Below are positions 17,802 to 27,052 of a DNA stretch of 64,000 nt, in pieces. The DNA is from Reichenbachiella sp. 5M10. Lineage in GTDB: Bacteria; Bacteroidota; Bacteroidia; Cytophagales; Cyclobacteriaceae. How positions within the stretch are numbered: the first letter of the stretch is position 1; each line of letters begins with the position of its first letter. The position numbers were made by a program, and so were the translations under genes. The notes below the pieces were generated by a model. That model saw only the letters and a program-made list of their open reading frames with translations, had not been told where the DNA came from and did not search any database. The stretch covers positions 1,182,501-1,246,500 of the forward strand of contig NZ_MDGR01000007.1 of assembly GCF_002742335.1 (NCBI RefSeq), written 5' to 3'.

Positions 17802-19811
17802 TTATTTTTTAGGCACGAGGCTGATGGCTGCTCCACCACCGGGTGCCAGTGTGAGGGTAAGGTTAGAAGCAGAAGTCACCTCTAGCTCTTTGATTTCGTA
17901 CGCAGAGGGGTTGGTGCGGTAGTGTGTGTCTGCAGCATCCCCGTAGATAGTTGCGATGTAGGTCGTGTTAGGATCGAGGAAGTCAAAGGAGAGGTCTAGG
18001 TCTCTGCCTTCTTCGTTGGTGATCGATCCGACAAACCATCTGTCGCCATTTCTCTCTTGTCTCGCTACGGTCACGTATGCACCGATTTTCCCGTTGAGGA
18101 CTTTAGTTGTTTCCCAGTCTGTCACGACATCTTTGATGTATTGGAATGCCGGGTGTCCTTCGTAGTTTTTGGGTAGATCATTGGCCATTTGCATGGGCGC
18201 ATAAATCACCGTGTAGAGTGCGAGCTCCTTGCCGATGGTACTTTGCACTTGCTCAGAAGTAGTGGCCACCTCTAGGTCAAACACACCTGGAGTATAGTCC
18301 ATGGGTCCGGCGAGTAGTCTGGTGAACGGCAGTACCGTCACGTGGCTCGTAGGGTTGCCGCCCATGGCGTTGTATTCTTGTCCTCTGGCCCCTTCACGAG
18401 AGACCATGTTGGGATAGGTTCTTCTTTTGCCCGTCGCTTTGATGGGTTCATGCGCTACGATCATGGTTTTGTATTTGACCCCCATGTCGATGACTCGCTG
18501 AAAGTGATTGACGAAGTATTGTCCATGGTGGTACAGGCCTGTTTTGGGTAGCGTGTCGCCCATTTCAACATAACCTGTTTTGACGGCCTTCATTCCGTAC
18601 TTGTTGAGGAAGGCATAGGCATCGTCGAGTTGTTCGTCGTAGTTTTCGATGTCCGCACCCGTTTCGTGGTGGCCGATGATGTAGACTCCACGGTCTGCAG
18701 CATATTTGCTGAGTTCGTCTATGTCATAGTCGGGGTAGGGTTTGGTGAATTCGAATTTGGTGCCACCACCCATCCAATCACCATCCCAGCCGTAGTTCCA
18801 CCCCTCGACGAGTACGCCTTTGAAGCCATTTGCAGCAGCGAAATCAATGTACTGTTTTACATTCTCTGTGTTGGCGGCATGTTTGGGACCTTGGTGCCAT
18901 GTGCCTACATTGATGAACATCTCCCACCATACGCCGACGTATTTGCCGGGCTCGACCCAAGAAACATCTCCGAGTTTGTTGGGCTCGTTGAGATTGAGGA
19001 TCATGTAGTTGGTCATCAAATCACCTGGTTGTTCACCGATTTGGATGGTTCTCCATGGAGTGGAGAAGGGCGCTTTCAAATACGCTTTGATTGGATTGGT
19101 TTTGCTGTATGGTACCAAGTCACATTTGAGTGAGTTATTTCCTTCGTTTTTGAGGACCATGCTGGGGTAGTCATACAGTGCTGCCTCGTGGAGGTGGAGG
19201 TAGAGATCGTCGGTGGTCTCTACAGTGAATGGCGTATGGACCAAATTGGTCTCACTGATGGGAGAGTTGGTGTAGATGTATTCGTATCGGTTGCCCGCGT
19301 AGGCAGGGATCCACCATGCGCTGTGATCGTCTGACATGTTGAATTCTGTCAGCTCGTCCATTATCGTAAATTCCGTCAAACCGTCCTGTTTTGGAAATTC
19401 GTAGCGAAGTGCCACACCTTGATCAAAGGCACGAAAGATCACATTGAGTTGTAGCCCCTCAGGATTCTGAAGATTGACCGTCAATTGGTTGTAATTGTTG
19501 CGGATGAGGCGTTGTTCACCCCACGGTTGTTCCCAAGTTTCGTCAAAGGTGGTTTCGCTTGTAGAGACGACAGTCAAATTTTGGTTGATGGCTTTGCCGT
19601 CCCCGAGGATGAAGCCGAGCGCTGAACTGTCCACGACCACTTTGTTTTTGTATTGGGCGGTATAGGCTGGTTTTCCTTCTGGTGTCAGATAGAAAGAGAT
19701 GACCGTGCTTTGGTCTGGAGAACTGATCTCTGTGGACGAATTCTCTTCTTTGGTTTGGCAGGAGAATAATCCGAGCCCTGCGAATAAGACGATGATTGCG
19801 ATTCTTTTCAT
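17802..19811 (-). CDS. susB: GH97 alpha-glucosidase, SusB-like lipoprotein
   Basis: A 669-residue GH97 enzyme resembling Bacteroides SusB, which releases glucose from the non-reducing end of malto-oligosaccharides. A lipoprotein signal ends LGLFSC (Cys at residue 18), placing it in the envelope, probably the periplasm. The N-terminal beta-sandwich is followed by the catalytic barrel with VEGWNYGWDGDW, IGHHETGADIENY, VAHEPIKATGKRRTYPN (Glu about 455) and MVSREGARGQEYNA. The stretch MKAVKTGYVEMG has Thr-Gly where retaining GH97 members carry a nucleophile Asp, and the Glu residues of the inverting (SusB) group are present, so an inverting alpha-glucosidase is the best call. It starts 45 bases after the GH31 stop in the same operon. 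Confidence 0.92.
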   Translation of the reverse strand: MKRIAIIVLFAGLGLFSCQTKEENSSTEISSPDQSTVISFYLTPEGKPAYTAQYKNKVVVDSSALGFILGDGKAINQNLTVVSTSETTFDETWEQPWGEQRLIRNNYNQLTVNLQNPEGLQLNVIFRAFDQGVALRYEFPKQDGLTEFTIMDELTEFNMSDDHSAWWIPAYAGNRYEYIYTNSPISETNLVHTPFTVETTDDLYLHLHEAALYDYPSMVLKNEGNNSLKCDLVPYSKTNPIKAYLKAPFSTPWRTIQIGEQPGDLMTNYMILNLNEPNKLGDVSWVEPGKYVGVWWEMFINVGTWHQGPKHAANTENVKQYIDFAAANGFKGVLVEGWNYGWDGDWMGGGTKFEFTKPYPDYDIDELSKYAADRGVYIIGHHETGADIENYDEQLDDAYAFLNKYGMKAVKTGYVEMGDTLPKTGLYHHGQYFVNHFQRVIDMGVKYKTMIVAHEPIKATGKRRTYPNMVSREGARGQEYNAMGGNPTSHVTVLPFTRLLAGPMDYTPGVFDLEVATTSEQVQSTIGKELALYTVIYAPMQMANDLPKNYEGHPAFQYIKDVVTDWETTKVLNGKIGAYVTVARQERNGDRWFVGSITNEEGRDLDLSFDFLDPNTTYIATIYGDAADTHYRTNPSAYEIKELEVTSASNLTLTLAPGGGAAISLVPKK

Positions 19812-19856
19812 TGCTATAATTTAATTCAAAATGTCAATTGTATACAGTCGACCTGG

Positions 19857-22271
19857 TCACCATGAGAGTTTGATTTCTTGGTGGCTAAGGGCGATGGTAG
19901 TGTATGCCAAATCCTTGATGTGAAAATCGTGGATGTTGTTGAAATCCAAGGGATCAAAATTGGTTAGCTTCTCCAAAAAACGGTACTGTTCGTGTTTGAT
20001 GGGTAAGGATTGTAGTTCTTGTGGTTCGAACCCATGAAAGTAGATCCGTGCTTGAGTGAATACCGAAGGAAAATCCCCTTGTGCAGCTGCGAATGTCAAG
20101 GTTTGGGCTGTAGGGTCGTAGCGAATGTCACGCTGGTGTACGTGTCCCTGCTCGTACGCATAGGTGGTGCCGTCATCTTCGTAGTAGTGGAAGGTGTTGA
20201 TAGCTGAGCCATGGTAGAGGTGTAGTTCGAGTGTGTCATTGGGTGTGTCTTTGGTTGTTTTGACCAAAGATTGAATGGGGAGGATGCCTGAGGCTTTCGC
20301 AAATACCGGGAGCTTTTCCATGGGGCATTCGACGATGGTTTCTTTGGCTCCTTCGTAGACTGTATCCGTGAATAAGTCATACCATTTGCCCTCTGGGAGG
20401 TAGATTTTTTCCAATTCTTTTTGACTCGATACAGGAGCTACGAGTATAGCATCTCCAAATAGGAACTCATTTTCATAGGCCGTTTCGTAGACTTTGTCGT
20501 CGTGGGTGTAGTTGATGGCTAGGGATCGGTTGATTGGGATGCCACTGACGGATGCTTCGTAAAACATCGAGTACAGATAGGGCATCAAACGATAGCGTAG
20601 GTTGATGTAGTTTCGTGAGATTTCTTCGGTGTGCTCACCGTATGCCCAAGGTTCGCTATCACGTGTGTTGACATTGGAGTGTCCTCTGAAAAAGGGTGTG
20701 AAAGCCCCCATGGAGATCCATCGCGCAAAGAGTTCTTCGGTGGCATTGCCCACGAAACCTCCCGTGTCGAATCCTGCAAACGGAATACCGGAGAGTCCCA
20801 TACTGTTGAGCATGCGCATGCCGAGTAGCATGTGTTCGTCTGAGGCGACATTGTCTCCCGTCCAGACGGCGGCATAGCGTTGTATTCCAGCAAACCCCGC
20901 CCTTGTCAAGTTGAAGGGGCGCTTGCCATTCAAGTTTTCTTTGGCTCCTTCGAAGGTGCTTTTGGCCATGAGCATGCCGTATACGTTGCGGGCGTTGCGT
21001 GTGCTGGCTGTGTCACCATCGAAATCAAACTCCATCAATTCGGGGAGGGTTTGTCCCCAAGTTGCGATTTCGTTCATGTCGTTCCAGTAGCCAGCTATAC
21101 CGAGTGCGGTGTAGGTTTTGAGTTGGTTTTGCCACCAGTCTCTGGTCTCGGGCTTGGTGAAGTCAGGAAAGTGGCACCAGCCGGGCCATACTTGTCCTTC
21201 GTAGTTGGTCCCGTCGGGATATTTGATGAATACGTCCTGCTCTAGCCCGTCTTCGAATGCTTCGTATCCTTTTTCGGTCTTGATGCCTGGATCGCACATC
21301 ACGACTACTTCGAACCCCAGACTTTTGAGTTTGAGGATCATGCTTTCGGGGTCTGGGAATCTCTCGTTGTCCCATGTGAATATTTTGTACTGATCCATGT
21401 AGTGGATGTCCAACACGATGACATCTGCTGGGATTTCTTTGTCTCGGAAGTTTTGGGCGGTATTGAGTACTTCTTTGTCTGGGTAGTAGCTGTACCTACA
21501 CTGCTGGTATCCGAGTGACCATTTGGGAGGGAGGCTCATTTTTCCTGTCAGGGTGCTATAGGCAGAGACAATCTGTGCCACGCTCTCGTCGTGCATGAAA
21601 AAATAGTCCATGTCACCGGCATCCGCCGAAAAGCTCGAGAAGCGGTTGTTGGAAGCGCCGAAATTGAAGTGCGTCTTGTAGGAGTTGTTGAGGAAAATGC
21701 CGTAAGCCAATCCGCTATGTACGCCGATGTAGAACGGAACCGAACAGTATATCGGGTCAGCTTCTGTACCGTACCCGAAGTGGTCGGTGTTCCAGTTTTG
21801 AAAGCCCCAGCCCCGTTTGTTGAGTGGCCCAGTTTTTTCTCCGAGTCCAATGAATTTTTCTTCGGGCTGTAGTTTTTTGTATGTGGTGACTTGTTCGCCC
21901 TGCCAGGAGGTACCAAAGGCGTGATCGTCTTCGTTGATGATCTCACCGTGGGCATTGAGGAAGCGAAAGCGTAGCGCAGACTTGTCGATTTCTAACGTGA
22001 TTCGTTCGGTAGCCAAGACGATTTTGTCTTCTTGGTCTTCGATTTGGGTAGGTGTCGTTTGTGGCAGAGCCACGACACTGTATTTCAATTCGTTGAACTC
22101 GTCGTGACGAGTGACACGGACACGGATAGTCGTGGCACTGTAGACGGTGATTTCTACGAGTTCTTGATCGGTTTTACCTATCAGTCCAAATTCTGTAAAC
22201 GTATATTCATTCAACTGGCCCAGTGCTGTACTTCTAGACGAAGACAGCTTCTCGCTATTGTTTGTTATCAT
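19857..22271 (-). CDS. GH31 alpha-glucosidase
   Basis: An 804-residue family 31 glycoside hydrolase. The N-terminal beta-domain is followed by the barrel with GYQQCRYSYYPDKEVL, VIVLDIHYMDQYKIFTWD, the nucleophile motif GYWNDMNE (Asp about 398) and the acid/base region RGHSNVNTRDSEPW (Asp about 537). The C-terminal beta-domains include the DDGTTYAYEQG segment. No signal peptide or lipobox is present, so it should act in the cytoplasm on sugars delivered by the transporter downstream. It is the first gene of the minus arm (GH31-GH97-GH13-transporter). A LacI-type palindrome lies about 180 bases before its ATG. alpha-Glucosidase activity is inferred from the locus; alpha-xylosidases share the family. 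Confidence 0.93.
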   Translation of the reverse strand: MITNNSEKLSSSRSTALGQLNEYTFTEFGLIGKTDQELVEITVYSATTIRVRVTRHDEFNELKYSVVALPQTTPTQIEDQEDKIVLATERITLEIDKSALRFRFLNAHGEIINEDDHAFGTSWQGEQVTTYKKLQPEEKFIGLGEKTGPLNKRGWGFQNWNTDHFGYGTEADPIYCSVPFYIGVHSGLAYGIFLNNSYKTHFNFGASNNRFSSFSADAGDMDYFFMHDESVAQIVSAYSTLTGKMSLPPKWSLGYQQCRYSYYPDKEVLNTAQNFRDKEIPADVIVLDIHYMDQYKIFTWDNERFPDPESMILKLKSLGFEVVVMCDPGIKTEKGYEAFEDGLEQDVFIKYPDGTNYEGQVWPGWCHFPDFTKPETRDWWQNQLKTYTALGIAGYWNDMNEIATWGQTLPELMEFDFDGDTASTRNARNVYGMLMAKSTFEGAKENLNGKRPFNLTRAGFAGIQRYAAVWTGDNVASDEHMLLGMRMLNSMGLSGIPFAGFDTGGFVGNATEELFARWISMGAFTPFFRGHSNVNTRDSEPWAYGEHTEEISRNYINLRYRLMPYLYSMFYEASVSGIPINRSLAINYTHDDKVYETAYENEFLFGDAILVAPVSSQKELEKIYLPEGKWYDLFTDTVYEGAKETIVECPMEKLPVFAKASGILPIQSLVKTTKDTPNDTLELHLYHGSAINTFHYYEDDGTTYAYEQGHVHQRDIRYDPTAQTLTFAAAQGDFPSVFTQARIYFHGFEPQELQSLPIKHEQYRFLEKLTNFDPLDFNNIHDFHIKDLAYTTIALSHQEIKLSW

Positions 22272-22446
22272 GGGTAGATAAGGTTAACAAAAGCAGACGT
22301 GTGGCAATCCTAACGAAGGGTGATAATCTTTAAAAGCGAAGTAAAGCTAGAGAATAACTACTCTGACGACAAGGGGTAGGTTGTGCTAGACTGGGAATAA
22401 TCGTCTGTCAGGCTGTGTAATCGCAGGTTTTTGGGGCTTGCAAGTC

Positions 22447-22464
22447 GTTGCAAACGGTTGCGGT
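22447..22464. promoter_or_regulatory. LacI-family operator candidate upstream of GH31
   Basis: GTTGCAAACGGTTGCGGT shares 14 of 18 positions with the perfect palindrome at 23732-23749, including the GCAAACG core and the GCGGT arm. It lies in the 203-base gap between lacI and the GH31 start, 183 bases before the GH31 ATG. This is the expected form and place for a site bound by the neighbouring LacI-type regulator. Confidence 0.68.
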
Positions 22465-22474
22465 GATTTTTGGG

Positions 22475-23515
22475 TTATTTCGAAGGTTTTTTTATCTGTG
22501 TGGATTCTCTGATGATCAAATCCGTTTTGAGTACTTGGTGTACGGGAGGGAGTTCATCTTCTTTGGATTCCAGTTCGGTGATGAGTCGGCGTGCGGCGGC
22601 CTTACCCATTTCGATGCCTGGCTGTGCCACGGTGGTGAGTTGTGGGTCGGTCAAGGAAGCAAACTGCCAGTTGCTAAATCCAATGATAGCGACTTCTTCG
22701 GGGATTTTGATGTGGTTGTCTTTGAGTGCTTTCATGGCGCCATAGGCTGCCACGTCATTGTTGGCAAAGATCGCATCGGGTCGGTTTTGTAGCTGGATGA
22801 GTGCAGTAGTGCATCGGTAGCCTTCGTCAAAATCGCCTTTGCCGCAGTACTGGATATAGTCGTCTTCGAAGTAGAGGTTGTGTGCTTTGAGACCATCTTT
22901 GTAGCCTTTGAGGCGCTCTTGACTGATGGTGAGGTTTTGTGGTCCAGCCAGATGAGCGATTTTTTTGCGGTGCTCGACGACCAAGTGATCCACGGCCATT
23001 TTGGCACTGTCGTAATCGTTGATCGTGACAGTACTGCACTGTATGTCTACCGGAGGGACCCGATCAAAAAACACCATAGGGATGTTCTTTTTTTTGATTT
23101 CGTCGAAGTGGTCAAAGTTGGTGGTCTCTTTGGAATAGGAGATCAAAAAGCCATCTACACGGTGAGCAAGGAGGGCCTTGGTGTCGAGGACTTCCTTTTC
23201 GTAGGTCTCGTTGGATTGGCAGATCATGACGGTGTAGCCTTTGTTGTAGGCGACCTCTTCGATACCAGATATGACTGTGGAGAAGAAGAAGTGTACGATT
23301 TCTGGAATGATGATGCCAATGGTATTGGTCTTCTGGCTTCTGAGGCTCATCGCGATCGTGTTGGGCTCGTAGTTGAGTTCGCGTGCCAGATCGTTGACCA
23401 GTCGTTTGGTCTCAGGGCTGATGTCGGGATGATCCTTGAGTGCTCTGGAGACGGTAGAAGGGGAGATACCGAGTGCTTTGGCGATATCCTTTATGGTGAC
23501 TGGTGTTTGTTTCAT
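22475..23515 (-). CDS. LacI-family transcriptional regulator of the glucan locus
   Basis: A 346-residue LacI/GalR protein. The helix-turn-helix and hinge occupy residues 5-60 (VTIKDIAKALGISPSTVSRA, then the hinge region ELNYEPNTIAMSLRS). The periplasmic-binding-protein-like sensor starts at NTIGIIIPEIVHFFF and shows FFDRVPP, IAHLAGP, AIFANNDVAAYGAMKAL and a C-terminal effector region. The central CG of the nearby palindromes fits recognition by this class. It lies between the two divergent arms of the locus and is flanked by candidate operators on both sides, so local control in response to maltose or another glucan product is likely. Whether it represses or activates cannot be read from sequence; MalR/SusR-type roles in Bacteroidota vary. 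Confidence 0.93.
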   Translation of the reverse strand: MKQTPVTIKDIAKALGISPSTVSRALKDHPDISPETKRLVNDLARELNYEPNTIAMSLRSQKTNTIGIIIPEIVHFFFSTVISGIEEVAYNKGYTVMICQSNETYEKEVLDTKALLAHRVDGFLISYSKETTNFDHFDEIKKKNIPMVFFDRVPPVDIQCSTVTINDYDSAKMAVDHLVVEHRKKIAHLAGPQNLTISQERLKGYKDGLKAHNLYFEDDYIQYCGKGDFDEGYRCTTALIQLQNRPDAIFANNDVAAYGAMKALKDNHIKIPEEVAIIGFSNWQFASLTDPQLTTVAQPGIEMGKAAARRLITELESKEDELPPVHQVLKTDLIIRESTQIKKPSK

Positions 23516-23519
23516 GGTG

Positions 23520-23544
23520 TTATTCTAGCACAATATTATTCTAG
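23520..23544. repeat. 9-bp direct repeat in lacI leader
   Basis: TTATTCTAG occurs at 23520-23528 and again at 23536-23544, a 16-base spacing, immediately before the lacI start codon. It could be an autoregulatory site or chance; no other copies were noticed. Confidence 0.35.
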
Positions 23545-23731
23545 AAACGGTGAAATGCAATTTTCCGTCGTGTTGATTCCAAAGAATTTTGAAATGGAAG
23601 TGTGTCAGGACGAAAATCGCTGGGTTGAGTGAATAGTACAATTGTGCTGGAGTATGAGTATACATGTTGGTTCGTGGGTGAGAAAATCAGGTTTTGATAA
23701 ATTTTCAATGAGTTGGTGAAAAAAAGTTTTT

Positions 23732-23760
23732 ACCGCAAACGTTTGCGGTGACGGTTGCGG
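23732..23760. promoter_or_regulatory. Perfect palindromic LacI operator plus extra half-site
   Basis: ACCGCAAACGTTTGCGGT (23732-23749) is an 18-bp perfect palindrome with the central CG typical of LacI-family operators. It is followed at 23753-23760 by a further GGTTGCGG arm. It lies in the 504-base gap between the divergent lacI (217 bases away) and susC (271 bases away). The rest of that gap has no gene. Confidence 0.8.
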
Positions 23761-23899
23761 CGAAAAAAGTGTCCTCAAGCCCTTGAAAAACCATTGTTGT
23801 TTTGATTTATCTCACTATAATTGGGTGTTGGCGAAAGTCAAGAAGTGTGATGAAAGACTAAGACTCCACTCTTGATAGGTGAGTTCTCACCTGTAAATC

Positions 23900-23908
23900 G
23901 TTGCAAAA
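23900..23908. promoter_or_regulatory. Operator half-site before susC
   Basis: GTTGCAAAA repeats the left arm of the site at 22447 (GTTGCAAAC). It lies 112 bases before the susC ATG, where it could act with the palindrome at 23732. A single half-site is weak evidence on its own. Confidence 0.4.
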
Positions 23909-24019
23909 TTTTTAATAATAAGGAAAGTAGATACCTGTGGTGTTCTGAGGAAGGATAGATATTCTTTGAAAGCAAACTTAGTATAGTACAATTATTGAAA
24001 AACTTAATTATTGAAAATT

Positions 24020-27000
24020 ATGAAAAACTATTACCTGTTTAATTTCAGGATACTGTTTGCCATAGCTGCTATGATCGTATTGTCGATCGGGGAGATTTAT
24101 GCGCAGAGCAGTGTTGTCACAGGAGTGATTGAAGATGCTGAATTAGGTGATCCCATCCCGGGAGTAAACATCATGATTCAGGGCACTCAAACTGGTACGG
24201 TTTCGGATTTTGAAGGTAGATACTCTATTACCATTCCTTCGTCTGATGCGGTGCTTATCTATTCATTTGTGGGGTATCAGGCTCAAGAGGTGACGGTTGG
24301 AGGGCGATCGTCTATCAATGTAAGCATGGAGTATGATGTCGCTTCACTCAATGAAATCGTCGTAATTGGCTATGGTGAGATCGAAAAGGATGACGCTACT
24401 GGGTCAGTCATAGTACTGGATAGCAAGGGCTTCAACGCCGGAGCGATCACTACACCACAAGAGCTCATCATGGGTAAAATCCCTGGAGTAGTCGTGACTA
24501 CTGGAGGTGGAGCAGCTGGTACTGGATCTACAATCCGAATCAGAGGAGGCTCTTCGCTGCGTGCGAGCAACGACCCGTTGATCGTCGTAGACGGCATGCC
24601 TCTCGAGAGCGCAGGCATCTCGGGCATGGCCAATCCACTCTCGACTATCAACCCAAACGATATTGAATCCTTCACAGTATTGAAAGATGCGTCAGCGACG
24701 GCTATCTATGGGTCGAGAGCATCCAATGGTGTCATCATCATCACTACGAAGCAAGGGGGGAGTGATAAACTCAAGTTCAGTTACAACGGCAATGTGTCAG
24801 TCGGTGTGCCAGTCAAGACGCTTGACGTATATAGCGGTGATGAGTACCGCGCACTGATGCAAGACCGCGTAGACAATCATGGATTGACTGCTGTCGCACT
24901 CGATCGTCTAGGGACAGAGAATACCGATTGGCAAGAGGAGATTTATAGAAATGCGATTTCTACGGATCACAACCTCAGTATATCTGGTGGAGCCAGTGTG
25001 CTGCCCTATCGTGTGTCTGTAGGTTATACCAATCAAAACGGTATCCTCAAGGAGAACAACATGGAGAGAACTAGTTTGAACGTCATGTTGACACCTTCTC
25101 TACTCAATGACAACTTGAAGTTGTCCTTGACAGCTAAGGGGTCTTTGGTGGAAAACGATTTCTCTAATCCAGATGCGATCGGATCGGCCGTTCAGTTTGA
25201 TCCTACACAACCGATCAAAAATGGAAACTCTCGTTATGGTGGTTACACGGCTTGGACGACTGATGCCAATGACATCAACAGTTTGCCGATTACGATTGCG
25301 ACGAGCAATCCGGTTGCACAGTTGGAATACCGAGACAATACTTCTACAGGTCAGCGATTGATCCTAGGAGGTAAGGCAGAATATAGATTGCCTTTCGTGA
25401 GTGGCCTCAAAGCCACGGTCAATGTAGGGTATGATTATTTTGGTTCGGTAGGATACGATGCGATGGACACATTGGCCTCATGGTCATATAGAGAGCCGAG
25501 CAACCAAGTGAAAAAATACGAGCAGACGAAAGAAAACAGTTTGTTGGATTTTTACCTCAACTACAACAAGGGCTTGGAAGGAATCGATAGCAAAATCGAC
25601 TTGACCGCAGGCTACTCGTATCAGCACTTCTACAACGAGGGCTTTAGCAGCAACAGACCAGCAGCCATGACGAATGGAAGCTACGAAGGCGCTAGCAAAA
25701 ATGAGTACAAGAACGAGTATTATTTGATTTCTTTCTTCGGTAGATTGAACTACACCTTCAAAGAGAGGTACTTGTTGACCGCTACGGTGAGACAAGATGG
25801 ATCCTCTAGATTTGGAGAGGACAGCAGATGGGGATTGTTTCCATCGTTGGCATTTGCATGGCAGATCAACGAAGAGAGCTTCTTGAGAGATGTAGATGTA
25901 TTGGAGACGTTGAAGTTGAGAGTAGGTTGGGGACAAACAGGTCAGCAGGACATTGGTGACAACTACTACCCCTATATCCCTACGTATACAGGGAGTCAGA
26001 CGGGAGCGTACTATCAGTTTGGCAACAGTTTTTATCCTACACAGCGACCCAATGCCTATGATGCCAACATCCAATGGGAAACTACTACGACTCAAAACAT
26101 CGGATTGGATTTTGCATTCTTGAGTGGTCGTATCGGTGGTTCTGTAGATGTGTATCATCGTGAGACAGCTGATCTGCTCAACGAAGTGCCGATTGCTGCG
26201 GGAACCAACTTCAACAACTTCTTGACGACCAACGTCGGTACTTTGGTCAACAAAGGGGTCGAAGTGGCATTGACAGGAGGAATCATCTCTACCCCAGATT
26301 TGACTTGGGAACTCTCGGCCAACTTGACTTACAACGTCAACGAAATCACCAAATTGACTTTGGTAGAAGATCCGAGCTACCCAGGGTTTCAGACAGGAGG
26401 GATCAGTGGAGGAGAAAACAACCAGATTCAGATCAACTCGGTCGGTCATGCAGTCAATACCTTCTACATGTTTGAGCAGATCTATGATCAAAATGGCATG
26501 CCTATCGAAGGCTTGTATGTAGACAAAACAGGCAACGGAGGTACTGTCTCTGGGGATAACTTGAATAAGTATTACATGGAGAACCCTGCGCCGACTTATT
26601 TGATCGGGATTTCTTCTCGGATGAATTACAAGGCGTTTGACTTCTCTTTTTCCGGAAGAATCAATCTAGACAACTACGTGTACAACAACAATGCGTCAAA
26701 TCTAGGGATCTACCAAAATCTCTACAATCAAGCAGGGTACTCTGCCAATATTTTGACGGATGTCGAAAAGACGCAGTTTATGACGGCTCAGTACTGGTCC
26801 AGTATCTACTTGGAGAACGCGTCGTTCTTCCGTATGGACAACATCACTTTGGGCTATACTTTCGATCGTTTGATGACAGACAAGGTGTCGGGTAGAGTTT
26901 CATTTACCGTACAAAATGCCTTTGTCATCACAGACTACACGGGATTGGATCCTGAGGTATCAAGTGGGATAGACAACAACATCTATCCAAGACCGAGAAC

Positions 27001-27031
27001 GTACATGGTAGGTCTAAATCTGAATTTCTAA
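24020..27031 (+). CDS. susC: SusC/RagA TonB-dependent outer-membrane transporter
   Basis: A 1003-residue TonB-linked outer-membrane protein that imports oligosaccharides. A signal peptide ends YAQS (about residue 29). A carboxypeptidase-D-like domain follows (GVIEDAELGDPIPGVNIMIQ, then GTVSDFEGRYSI), then the TonB-box region NEIVVIGYGE and the plug (TIRIRGGSSLRASNDPLIVVDG, TVLKDASATAIYGSRASNGVI). The 22-strand barrel ends with a strand closing in NLNF. The ATG at 24020 is used, not the TTG three codons earlier. It heads a susC-susD-susE unit; SusD begins 21 bases after the stop. Starch or malto-oligosaccharide specificity is inferred from the GH13/GH97/GH31 neighbours. Candidate LacI sites precede it. 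Confidence 0.96.
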   Translation: MKNYYLFNFRILFAIAAMIVLSIGEIYAQSSVVTGVIEDAELGDPIPGVNIMIQGTQTGTVSDFEGRYSITIPSSDAVLIYSFVGYQAQEVTVGGRSSINVSMEYDVASLNEIVVIGYGEIEKDDATGSVIVLDSKGFNAGAITTPQELIMGKIPGVVVTTGGGAAGTGSTIRIRGGSSLRASNDPLIVVDGMPLESAGISGMANPLSTINPNDIESFTVLKDASATAIYGSRASNGVIIITTKQGGSDKLKFSYNGNVSVGVPVKTLDVYSGDEYRALMQDRVDNHGLTAVALDRLGTENTDWQEEIYRNAISTDHNLSISGGASVLPYRVSVGYTNQNGILKENNMERTSLNVMLTPSLLNDNLKLSLTAKGSLVENDFSNPDAIGSAVQFDPTQPIKNGNSRYGGYTAWTTDANDINSLPITIATSNPVAQLEYRDNTSTGQRLILGGKAEYRLPFVSGLKATVNVGYDYFGSVGYDAMDTLASWSYREPSNQVKKYEQTKENSLLDFYLNYNKGLEGIDSKIDLTAGYSYQHFYNEGFSSNRPAAMTNGSYEGASKNEYKNEYYLISFFGRLNYTFKERYLLTATVRQDGSSRFGEDSRWGLFPSLAFAWQINEESFLRDVDVLETLKLRVGWGQTGQQDIGDNYYPYIPTYTGSQTGAYYQFGNSFYPTQRPNAYDANIQWETTTTQNIGLDFAFLSGRIGGSVDVYHRETADLLNEVPIAAGTNFNNFLTTNVGTLVNKGVEVALTGGIISTPDLTWELSANLTYNVNEITKLTLVEDPSYPGFQTGGISGGENNQIQINSVGHAVNTFYMFEQIYDQNGMPIEGLYVDKTGNGGTVSGDNLNKYYMENPAPTYLIGISSRMNYKAFDFSFSGRINLDNYVYNNNASNLGIYQNLYNQAGYSANILTDVEKTQFMTAQYWSSIYLENASFFRMDNITLGYTFDRLMTDKVSGRVSFTVQNAFVITDYTGLDPEVSSGIDNNIYPRPRTYMVGLNLNF

Positions 27032-27052
27032 GAATCTATAAAGACATAAGAG

